Below are positions 53,936-61,187 of a stretch of DNA of 64,000 bases, in pieces. Source of the stretch: Paenibacillus vietnamensis (GTDB taxonomy: Bacteria; Bacillota; Bacilli; Paenibacillales; Paenibacillaceae); the NCBI RefSeq assembly GCF_020169515.1, contig NZ_JAHMHW010000005.1:124001-188000 (forward strand), given 5' to 3'. The notes beneath the pieces were generated by a model that searched no databases, was not told the DNA's origin, and was given only the letters and a program-made list of their open reading frames with translations. The position numbers were made by a program, and so were the translations under genes. Position 1 is the first letter of the stretch. Each line of letters opens with the position of its first letter.

Positions 53936-54172
53936 TGGACTTTGGACGACTCCGCTTCAGCACTATACGCACGAAATGGATTTTCTCCAGTTATTTTCAT
54001 CGATTTTGGTAATATTGGTGTTTTAACTGGATTTCGTGTAGTTAAATTTCTCTAATTCCTGAGTATTGTCGCAAAGCCAGAGAGTAACTGTAGATAATCC
54101 AGTTATTTCATCTCTTGCAATCGATCTCTCTAAAATAACCACATAAAATCCAGTTACCCAAACGCATCCATC
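53936..54172. repeat. AACTGGATTT-family intergenic repeat, copy 2
   Basis: Long homologue of 222-460: GGATTTTCTCCAGTTATTTTC, TTTAACTGGATTTCGTGTAG, CCTGAGTATTGTCGCAAAG, GAGTAACTGTAGATAATCCA and ACATAAAATCCAGTTACCC occur in the same order and spacing. Together with the hairpin at 54268 it fills the 53890-54391 gap. Confidence 0.72.
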
Positions 54173-54267
54173 CAATAACGCTTGAAGAGGAAATGATTAC
54201 GACATCGCCGGACTACAGCCTTTGGCATTATGTTGAGGAAACATTAGGAAATATTAGATCAAAAATA

Positions 54268-54307
54268 GAAAATAGCGCTACAGACATAAATCTGTACCGC
54301 TATTTTC
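54268..54307 (-). terminator. Hairpin terminator of the aldo/keto reductase gene
   Basis: GAAAATAGCG (54268-54277) and CGCTATTTTC (54298-54307) are perfect arms with an inner ACAGA/TCTGT stem. On the minus strand the T-rich TATTTTCTATTTTTGATC follows. It lies about 85 bases after the reductase stop. Confidence 0.6.
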
Positions 54308-54391
54308 ATGTTCATTTCCATTTTGATTTTGGCGAGCTATCCTCCAGCGAGCTGCCTCTTTTGGGACAGCTCCAGGTTGTGCCGCGGAGAA

Positions 54392-55399
54392 TTATTGTTG
54401 AACGCCGCCGCTGCCGGCGATTTGATCGATCATGCGCAGCTCTTCGTCCGTGAAGGCGAGGTTGTTCAGCGCCATTACGTTCTCTTCGAGCTGGCTTGTT
54501 TTGCTTGCGCCGATCAGCGCGGATGCAACCTTCCCATCCCGCAGTACCCAGGCGAGCGCCATCTGCGCCAGGCTTTGGCCGCGCGAGGCGGCCAACTCGT
54601 TCAGCTGTCGCACGATTGCGAGCTTTGACTCCGGGATGCTGTCCTTGTTCAGGAACCGGCTGTGACCGGCGGCTCTGGAATCGGCGGGGATGCCTTGTAA
54701 ATACTTGTTCGTCAGGACGCCCTGCGCCAGCGGGACAAAGCCGATGATGCCGACGCCTTCTTCGGCCATAGCGTCCTGAAGGCCGTCTTCGATCCATCTC
54801 TCCAGAATAGAGTAGCTGGCTTGATGGATGAGGCATGGCGTTCCCAGCCGTTTCAAGACGGCTGCCGCTTCGCGCGCCTCGGCTTCACGGTAGTTCGAGA
54901 TGCCGACATATAGCGCTTTGCCTTGACGGACGATTTGATCGAGAGCCGTCATCGTCTCCTCGATAGGAGTGTCGGGATCCGGGCGGTGGTGGTAATAGAT
55001 GTCCACGTAGTCGAGTCCCATTCGCCGCAAGCTTTGATCGAGGCTCGATACCAAATATTTTTTGGAGCCGAAGTTCCCGTACGGACCGGGCCACATGTCG
55101 TAGCCGGCTTTCGTTGAGATAAGCAGCTCGTCCCGGTAGGGGGCGAAGTCTTTTTTCAGAATTTGGCCGAACGTTTCCTCCGCCGATCCGTAGGGAGGCC
55201 CGTAGTTATTCGCGAGATCGAAGTGGGTGATGCCAAGATCAAAAGCTTTGCGGGCGATCGCCCGGCTGTTCTCGAACAGGTCCTGGCCTCCGAAGTTGTG
55301 CCATAACCCTAGCGATAACGTAGGCAGCTTGACGCCGCTCTTGCCGCACCGGTTATATGTCATTTCCTTATATCTATTCTCATTCGCCGTGTAAGGCAC
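54392..55399 (-). CDS. Aldo/keto reductase (YghZ-like)
   Basis: 335 residues, cytosolic NADPH-dependent reductase. Landmarks: VKLPTLSLGLWHNFG, FDLGITHFDLANNYGPPYGS (the active-site Asp and Tyr), LISTKAGYDMWPGPYGNFGS (active-site Lys), YVDIYYHHRPDPDTPIEETM (His), GFVPLAQGVLTNKYL and a C-terminal VASALIGASKTSQLEENV for the cofactor phosphate. The GPYGNFGSKKYL block marks the YghZ/L-glyceraldehyde-3-phosphate reductase subgroup. GTG 55399 follows AAGGAGG at 7 bases. It stands between the AraC regulator and the fructan importer; a role in carbonyl detoxification during fructose metabolism would fit but is not shown. Confidence 0.9.
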   Translation of the reverse strand: MPYTANENRYKEMTYNRCGKSGVKLPTLSLGLWHNFGGQDLFENSRAIARKAFDLGITHFDLANNYGPPYGSAEETFGQILKKDFAPYRDELLISTKAGYDMWPGPYGNFGSKKYLVSSLDQSLRRMGLDYVDIYYHHRPDPDTPIEETMTALDQIVRQGKALYVGISNYREAEAREAAAVLKRLGTPCLIHQASYSILERWIEDGLQDAMAEEGVGIIGFVPLAQGVLTNKYLQGIPADSRAAGHSRFLNKDSIPESKLAIVRQLNELAASRGQSLAQMALAWVLRDGKVASALIGASKTSQLEENVMALNNLAFTDEELRMIDQIAGSGGVQQ

Positions 55400-55560
55400 G
55401 TTGCTTCCTCCTTAGATAAAGACATGTACTCATGCACTATTATGAAGTTTAAAGTCTATATTTCATATAGAGAGATGCGTTATCTATATGGCATTATGCA
55501 CGATGAATGAAATAGGGAACGAACTCAGAAATGCAAATCATCAATTCGGGAAAAATTAGC

Positions 55561-55590
55561 TTGACGGTTTTCCGTGAAAGCGCTTATAAT
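55561..55590 (+). promoter_or_regulatory. Promoter of the fructan importer operon, overlapped by a cre site
   Basis: TTGACG (55561-55566), 18 bases, and a perfect TATAAT (55585-55590). TGAAAGCGCTTATA (55575-55588) matches the cre consensus at 13 of 14 positions and covers the spacer and most of the -10 box, so CcpA binding would block polymerase. Confidence 0.75.
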
Positions 55591-55594
55591 CAAG

Positions 55595-55618
55595 ACAAAC
55601 GATTACGTAAACGTTTTT
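55595..55618. promoter_or_regulatory. Tandem LacI-family operators at the importer promoter
   Basis: ACAAACGATTAC (55595-55606) and GTAAACGTTTTT (55607-55618) abut with CG centres 12 bases apart, exactly as at 41496-41519. They begin 5 bases after the -10 box, over the expected transcription start. Confidence 0.75.
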
Positions 55619-55670
55619 CTCAGATATAAACATAGAAAAATGAACCTTACATTCGATTTCTGAGGATCAC

Positions 55671-55682
55671 GTAAACGATTGC
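55671..55682. promoter_or_regulatory. Third LacI-family operator, in the importer leader
   Basis: GTAAACGATTGC, 64 bases (about six helical turns) after the second site and 25 bases before the permease start. The spacing would allow a looped repressor complex. Confidence 0.65.
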
Positions 55683-55707
55683 GCGAGATTGGAAGGTGGA
55701 ATGAAAA

Positions 55708-56673
55708 ATGAAGGCAGCAGACCTGGGGGTTCTTCAACAAGAGAAGGGGGGCGGAACGGCCGTGCGCAGCAGTAAAATCTGGGTCAAGATCAGGCAAAAT
55801 TACGAGCTGTATCTGTTCATGCTCCCCGCGGTGCTCATTTATCTGGTGTTCAAGTATTACCCGATGTACGGAGTGCAGATCGCCTTTAAGGATTTCCGGG
55901 CAAGCAAAGGCATCTGGGGAAGCGAATGGGTCGGCTTCGAGCATTTTATCCGGTTTTTCGAAGCCTACAATTTTTGGCCGATTATGGAAAACACGATTTT
56001 GCTCAGCCTCTATTCCCTGGTATTCGGCTTCCCGATTCCGATTATCGTGGCGCTGATGCTGAACCAGATGCTGGCGAAGAGATACAAGAAATTCGTGCAG
56101 ACGGTCATTTACGCGCCGCATTTTATTTCTACAGTCGTCCTCGTCGGGATGCTGGGTGTGTTCCTGTCCCCGAACAGCGGAATTGTGAACCACATCATCA
56201 CCTTTTTCGGCGGCGAGCCGGTGCTGTTCATGGCAAGCGAAGGCTGGTTCCGCCCGCTGTACATCCTGTCCGGCATATGGCAGGAAACGGGGTTTGCCAC
56301 GATCATCTACCTGGCGGCGCTGGCCGGCGTCAATCCCGAGCTTCACGAGGCAGCCGTCATGGACGGGGCAAGCAAGTGGAAGCGGGTCAAGCATGTGGAT
56401 GTGCCGAGCATTATGCCGACGATCATCATCCTGATGGTTCTGGCGCTGGGCAACATCATGAGCGTCGGCTTCGAGAAGGCGTACCTGATGCAGAGCGACC
56501 TCAATTATGCGGCATCGAACATTATTCCGACTTACGTGTACGAGCTCGGGATCCAGAAGGCGCAGTACAGCTTCTCCGCCGCAATCGGCTTATTTAATGC
56601 CATCATTAACGTAGTGCTTCTAGTAACGGTAAACCGGGCAGCTAAAAAGCTGACGGAAACGAGCTTGTGGTAA
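55708..56673 (+). CDS. Fructan oligosaccharide ABC importer permease (LplB-type)
   Basis: 321 residues with six predicted helices (the first is YLFMLPAVLIYLVFKYYPMY). The ATPase-contact loop is EAAVMDGASKWKRVKHVDVP. It is related to, but clearly different from, the permease at 9063. AAGGTGGAATGAAAA precedes the ATG. It is the first gene after the operator-rich promoter and is followed 13 bases later by its partner permease. Fructo-oligosaccharides as substrate are inferred from the regulator sites and from the GH32 genes downstream. Confidence 0.9.
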   Translation: MKAADLGVLQQEKGGGTAVRSSKIWVKIRQNYELYLFMLPAVLIYLVFKYYPMYGVQIAFKDFRASKGIWGSEWVGFEHFIRFFEAYNFWPIMENTILLSLYSLVFGFPIPIIVALMLNQMLAKRYKKFVQTVIYAPHFISTVVLVGMLGVFLSPNSGIVNHIITFFGGEPVLFMASEGWFRPLYILSGIWQETGFATIIYLAALAGVNPELHEAAVMDGASKWKRVKHVDVPSIMPTIIILMVLALGNIMSVGFEKAYLMQSDLNYAASNIIPTYVYELGIQKAQYSFSAAIGLFNAIINVVLLVTVNRAAKKLTETSLW

Positions 56674-56686
56674 GGGGGAGAGGGCG

Positions 56687-57583
56687 ATGAACTCGCTGCT
56701 TGCACGCAAAACGAAAGGCGATGTCGCGTTCGACATCATCAACTATACGCTGCTGACCGCCGGCATGCTGCTGATTTTGTATCCGCTTTATTTTGTACTT
56801 ATTGCATCTTTCAGCGATCCGAATCTGATTTATTCCGGAGAAATCTGGCTGCTGCCGAAGGGCTTGACTCTGGACGGCTACGAGCGGATCTTCGCCGATT
56901 CCTCCATCTGGGTCGGCTACGGCAACTCGCTGGTTTACGCCATCGCCGGCACGGCGATCAGCGTCACCATCACCCTGATGGCCGCTTACCCGCTGTCGCG
57001 CAAGGATTTTGTCGGGCAAGGCGCTTTCATGTGGTTCTTCATGTTCACCATGTTTTTCGGCGGCGGCCTGATTCCGACCTACCTGCTGATCAAGGATCTG
57101 AACATGATCAATACGATTTGGGCACTTGTCGTTCCCGGCGCAGCCGGCGTGTTCAATATTATTATCGTGCGAACCTTCTTCCAAAGCACGATTCCCGACG
57201 AAATGCGGGAAGCCGCCTTTATCGACGGCTGCACGAACACGAGGTTTTTCCTCGGCATGGTGCTGCCGCTGTCCAAACCGATTATCGCGGTTATGGTGCT
57301 CTATCACGTCGTAGGCTTCTGGAACGGTTTTTTCGACGCCATGATTTATTTGAACGAGGAATCGAAGTTTCCGCTCCAGCTCGTCCTCAGGAACATTCTG
57401 GTCCAGAACCAGGTGAACTCCAGCATGATGATCGACGTCGAGTCGTATGCCGCCAAGCTTCGGGTAACGGAGCTGATCAAATACGGCGTCATTATTATCG
57501 CAAGCCTGCCGCTGCTTGTCCTGTATCCGTTCCTGCAGCGTTATTTCGTCAAAGGGGTTATGATCGGCTCCATTAAAGGTTAA
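56687..57583 (+). CDS. Fructan oligosaccharide ABC importer permease (YtcP/LplC-type)
   Basis: 298 residues. GGGGGAG lies before ATG 56687. Helices include LTAGMLLILYPLYFVLIASF and MWFFMFTMFFGGGLIPTYLL. The EAA loop is EAAFIDGCTNTRFFLGMVLP and the end is KGVMIGSIKG, as in the family. It forms the channel with the upstream permease. The ATPase is missing here, as in the other two importers of the window. Confidence 0.9.
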   Translation: MNSLLARKTKGDVAFDIINYTLLTAGMLLILYPLYFVLIASFSDPNLIYSGEIWLLPKGLTLDGYERIFADSSIWVGYGNSLVYAIAGTAISVTITLMAAYPLSRKDFVGQGAFMWFFMFTMFFGGGLIPTYLLIKDLNMINTIWALVVPGAAGVFNIIIVRTFFQSTIPDEMREAAFIDGCTNTRFFLGMVLPLSKPIIAVMVLYHVVGFWNGFFDAMIYLNEESKFPLQLVLRNILVQNQVNSSMMIDVESYAAKLRVTELIKYGVIIIASLPLLVLYPFLQRYFVKGVMIGSIKG

Positions 57584-57694
57584 TGCCGGCTTAAGCCGTA
57601 CCCGCTTGATTATCGCCGGGCTTCGGACAACCGCGGACCGGACCCGGATGATGATAGATAAACATATAGAACCATTAAGGGAGGATCACTACAC

Positions 57695-59332
57695 ATGAAA
57701 AAGTCAGGGTCTATTGCAGTCAGCGTTCTGCTGACGGCGAGCATGATGATCTCCGCCTGCTCCGGCGGAGGCGGCAACGAAGGCGGTAACAATGGCGGCA
57801 CTAACGGCGGAACGAACGCGCCGGCCGAGGAAGCAGGCTTCAACAAGGAAGGTTTGCCGATCGTCGACGAGAAGCTGACTCTATCGATCGTATCTCCGAA
57901 AGCCGCGCTTGCTCCCGAGTATAACGAGATGGAAATCTTCAAGCGCCTGGAGGCCGATACGAACGTTCATATCGAATGGAACAACATCCCGGATACGGAT
58001 TACGCCGAGAAGAAAAACCTGCTGCTGGCTAGCGGCGATTTGCCGGACGCTTTTTACGCATCGCAATTTTCCGATTATGAATTGATTACTTACGGCAAAG
58101 ACGGCACGATTATTCCGCTGGAGGAGCTGATTGGTCAGTACGCTCCGAACCTGAAGAAGCTGCTCGAGGAAAGACCGGACATCAAGGCGGCGATTACCGC
58201 TCCGGACGGCCATATTTACGGTCTGCCGACCTGGGAGGAGAATGAACTCGGCACGAACCCGTTCTTCCACGTCATCAACAAGCAGTGGCTCGACAAGCTG
58301 GGCCTGAAATTCCCGGAAACGCTGGATGAATACACCGAAGCGCTTGTTGCGTTCAAAACGAAGGATCCGAACGGCAACGGCAAAGCCGACGAAATTCCGC
58401 TCAGCTTCATGCATATGCAGTGGTGCATGGATATTGCCGGCCTGTTCGGCGCCTTCGGCCTGCCGGACAATCTGGAGCACCGGATCGTCCGCGACGGCAA
58501 GGTGATCTTTACGGCTACGCAGCCGGAGTATAAGGAAGCGCTGAAATATTTTAACGAGAAATGGTATAAGCAAGGACTGATCGATCCGGAATCGTTTACG
58601 CAGGACGCGCCTCAATATCTGGCAAAAGGCAAAACGCCGGATCCGACGCTCGGCTCCTACGTCTGGTGGGAAATCGAGGAGGTCGTCGGTACGGCTCAAG
58701 CCGCCAACTATGCGCTTGTTCCTCCGCTGACCGGCCCGACGGGCAAGAAAACGATCGGCAGAGGCAACGGCGGCGGCCCGGGCAGAAACGCCTTCGTCAT
58801 TACGAAGGACAACGAAAATCCGGAAGTGACGATGCGCTGGATCGACCAGCAGTATGAGCCGTACATGGCGGCGCAAATCCACTGGGGCCCGATCGGCATT
58901 ATTTATGAAAAAGACGCGAACGGCAAGCTCGTGAACCTGCCGCTTGAGGAAGGCGTATCGATGGGCGAATTCCGCCAGAAGGTCGCTCCGAACGGCGCCG
59001 GAGTCATTACGGCCGAGCATTTCAAAACGATCGTCGACATGGAGCCGCGCGCCCAGCAGCGGAAGAAGGATTTGGAGCAGTACTACGAGCCGTTCATGGA
59101 AAAAGAAAACTATCCGACGATTTTCTTCGAGCCGGAAGAACTGGATACGATCAATCAAATCGAGCCGGAGCTGATCAAATACGTGAATACGCAGCGCGCG
59201 AAATTCATCGTTGACGGCGTGGACGACAAGGCTTGGGACAGCTACGTGAAGACGGTAGAGGATATGGGACTCGGCAAGCTGATGGAGCTGTATCAAACCG
59301 CTCTTGACCGTTACAACGCGGCGCAGAAATAA
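57695..59332 (+). CDS. Fructan oligosaccharide-binding lipoprotein (LplA-type)
   Basis: 545 residues. The signal is SIAVSVLLTASMMISAC, with the lipidated Cys at about 22 and a Gly/Asn-rich tether. The binding fold has KLTLSIVSPKAALAPEYNEM, ASGDLPDAFYASQFSDYE, LIGQYAPNLKKLLEERPDIK, PDGHIYGLPTWEENELG, KTKDPNGNGKADEIPLSF and a tail DTINQIEPELIKYVNTQRAK typical of LplA proteins. AGGGAGG precedes the ATG. Third gene of the operator-controlled unit; it would capture fructan fragments released by the surface enzymes. Confidence 0.92.
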   Translation: MKKSGSIAVSVLLTASMMISACSGGGGNEGGNNGGTNGGTNAPAEEAGFNKEGLPIVDEKLTLSIVSPKAALAPEYNEMEIFKRLEADTNVHIEWNNIPDTDYAEKKNLLLASGDLPDAFYASQFSDYELITYGKDGTIIPLEELIGQYAPNLKKLLEERPDIKAAITAPDGHIYGLPTWEENELGTNPFFHVINKQWLDKLGLKFPETLDEYTEALVAFKTKDPNGNGKADEIPLSFMHMQWCMDIAGLFGAFGLPDNLEHRIVRDGKVIFTATQPEYKEALKYFNEKWYKQGLIDPESFTQDAPQYLAKGKTPDPTLGSYVWWEIEEVVGTAQAANYALVPPLTGPTGKKTIGRGNGGGPGRNAFVITKDNENPEVTMRWIDQQYEPYMAAQIHWGPIGIIYEKDANGKLVNLPLEEGVSMGEFRQKVAPNGAGVITAEHFKTIVDMEPRAQQRKKDLEQYYEPFMEKENYPTIFFEPEELDTINQIEPELIKYVNTQRAKFIVDGVDDKAWDSYVKTVEDMGLGKLMELYQTALDRYNAAQK

Positions 59333-59346
59333 AAGTAAGTTCCGCA

Positions 59347-59538
59347 TCCACTGCAGAAAATGCTGCTAAAACCTGACATCGGGTTTGCTTAAGGGGTTTC
59401 TACTGCAGTTTATGCAGCAGATCGTGCACATTACAAGCTCCACAGGCATATATCGGCCGATTCTGATGCACAACCTGCAGCAGAGCCCGTTGCAGCCTTT
59501 AAGACTTCACCTTCCGATGTATAAAGTGCATCCTGGAG
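59347..59538 (+). repeat. Four-hairpin intergenic repeat, copy D
   Basis: Motifs start near 59350, 59402, 59464 and 59516 (steps 52, 62 and 52, nearly the same as copy B). The first is followed by AAAACCTGACATCGGG, the last is GATGTATAAAGTGCATCCTGG. It sits between the binding-lipoprotein and GH32 genes, inside what is otherwise one operon. Confidence 0.8.
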
Positions 59539-59546
59539 GAGAATAT

Positions 59547-59587
59547 GCCGGGTCGGATGAAGCCGTCATTTGACGGCCTCGCCCGGC
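59547..59587 (+). terminator. Hairpin upstream of the cytoplasmic GH32 gene
   Basis: GCCGTC-ATTT-GACGGC forms a perfect inner stem and GCCGGG/CCCGGC extends it across unpaired bases. No T run follows. It may attenuate or stabilise transcripts reaching the GH32 genes. Confidence 0.35.
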
Positions 59588-59657
59588 TCAAAGCTTCACC
59601 TTTGATATGAACTTGAAATAACCGCTAAAGGTTTGGATAAAGAGGAGAGAGAAACCG

Positions 59658-61163
59658 ATGAAGCATCATTTTGACCAACCGCTGCGACCGCAGTTTCATT
59701 TTACGCCGGCCTCCAATTGGCTGAACGACCCGAACGGCATGGTGTACTACGACGGGGAATACCATTTGTTCTACCAGCATCATCCGGACAGCAGCGTATG
59801 GGGGCCGATGCATTGGGGCCATGCGGTCAGCACGGATCTGGTGCACTGGGAGCATTTCCCGATCGCCCTGTATCCCGATCATAACGGGACGATTTTCTCG
59901 GGCAGTGCGGTTGTCGACTGGAACGATACGAGCGGCTTTTTCGACGGAAAAGCAGGGCTTGTCGCGATCTACACGCAGACGGAGACGATACCGGGCTCGG
60001 ACTTGTCCAAGCAGCGGCAGAGCATCGCCTACAGCAAGGACAACGGGCGCACCTGGATTCCGTACGAGGGCAATCCCGTGCTTGCCGACGAGCGGTTCGC
60101 GGATTTCCGCGATCCGAAGGTGTTCTGGCACCGGGAGTCGGAGCAGTGGATCATGGTGCTGGCGGCGGGCGACCGGCTGTTCCTTTATCGCTCGCCCGAT
60201 CTGAAGGCATGGACATTCGCGAGCGAATTCGGCGCGCAGGACGGCTCGCATGACGGAGTATGGGAATGCCCGGACCTGTTCGAGCTGCCTGTGGAAGGCG
60301 GAGAAGGCGCTTCGAAATGGGTCATGATCGTGAGCATCGGCGACGATCCTGCTTGCCCGGAAGGCTCGAGAACGCAATATTTTACCGGCGAATTCGACGG
60401 TTTTGCGTTCACGAACGACAATCCGGCGGACACCGTGCTGTGGCTTGATCATGGCCGCGATAACTATGCGGGCGTGTCGTGGTCCGACGCTCCCGGCCTG
60501 GAATCGGAGCGGCTGTTCATCGGCTGGATGAACAACTGGAAGTACGCCAATCTGATTCCGACGTCCGGCTGGCGGGGAGCGATGACGCTGGCGCGCAAGC
60601 TGACGCTGAGACAGGCGCCGGAGGGCGTCCGGCTCGTGCAGAAGCCGGTTGAGAGCTTGAGTCAGCTTCGCCTGGCGGGCAGCGAATGGCAAAATGAGCG
60701 CATCGGTCCGGAAGCCAGTCTGTTATGCGGGGCAGGAAGCGGCTTGCTGGAGCTAGAAGCGGATTTCGAGCCAGGCACGGCGTCCGAATTCGGTATCAAG
60801 CTGCTGGCCGGCGGCAAGGAGACGGTGATCGGCTACGACACAGCTGCCGGGGAGCTGTTCATCGACCGCTCGGATTCGGGCATTATCGATTTCCAAGCCG
60901 AATTCGGCTGCAGGCATGCCGCGCAGCTGCCGGCAAAGGACGGACGGATCAAGCTGCAGCTGTGGCTGGACCGCTCTTCTGTGGAAGTGTTTGCGGACGA
61001 AGGCGGCGTCGTGATGACCGACCAGCTGTTCCCGCATGAAAGCTGGGACGGCATCGAGCTGTATGCGGCAGGAGGCGAGGCGCTGCTTCGGTCGCTGCGC
61101 CTGTATCCGCTAAGATCGATCTATGCGCCGAATGCCGCTGAAGCGGTTGGCCGATCACAATGA
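59658..61163 (+). CDS. Cytoplasmic canonical GH32 fructosidase
   Basis: 501 residues, no signal peptide. The propeller shows all three standard catalytic positions: nucleophile D24 in NWLNDPNGMVYY, D152 in FRDPKVFW and acid/base E203 in VWECPDLFEL. The SacC/levanase-like WGPMHWGHAVSTDLVHWEHF and GWMNNWKYANLIPTSGWRGA blocks are present, and a C-terminal beta-sandwich has LWLDRSSVEVFADEGG. It should release fructose from the ends of imported fructo-oligosaccharides. GAGGAGAG precedes the ATG. It lies 24 bases before the second GH32 gene, so the two are cotranscribed; whether they share the importer promoter is unclear because of the repeat in between. Confidence 0.93.
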   Translation: MKHHFDQPLRPQFHFTPASNWLNDPNGMVYYDGEYHLFYQHHPDSSVWGPMHWGHAVSTDLVHWEHFPIALYPDHNGTIFSGSAVVDWNDTSGFFDGKAGLVAIYTQTETIPGSDLSKQRQSIAYSKDNGRTWIPYEGNPVLADERFADFRDPKVFWHRESEQWIMVLAAGDRLFLYRSPDLKAWTFASEFGAQDGSHDGVWECPDLFELPVEGGEGASKWVMIVSIGDDPACPEGSRTQYFTGEFDGFAFTNDNPADTVLWLDHGRDNYAGVSWSDAPGLESERLFIGWMNNWKYANLIPTSGWRGAMTLARKLTLRQAPEGVRLVQKPVESLSQLRLAGSEWQNERIGPEASLLCGAGSGLLELEADFEPGTASEFGIKLLAGGKETVIGYDTAAGELFIDRSDSGIIDFQAEFGCRHAAQLPAKDGRIKLQLWLDRSSVEVFADEGGVVMTDQLFPHESWDGIELYAAGGEALLRSLRLYPLRSIYAPNAAEAVGRSQ

Positions 61164-61187
61164 CCGAGCGCGGGAGGACGGATATCG

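Noticed and set aside
54193-54628. Plus-strand ORFs across the end of the aldo/keto reductase
   Set aside because: They cross a hairpin terminator and then run antisense to the reductase; no motif or ribosome site.
57881-59347. 488-codon minus-strand ORF opposite the LplA-type lipoprotein gene
   Set aside because: Antisense shadow of a well-supported gene, with no domain and no ribosome site.
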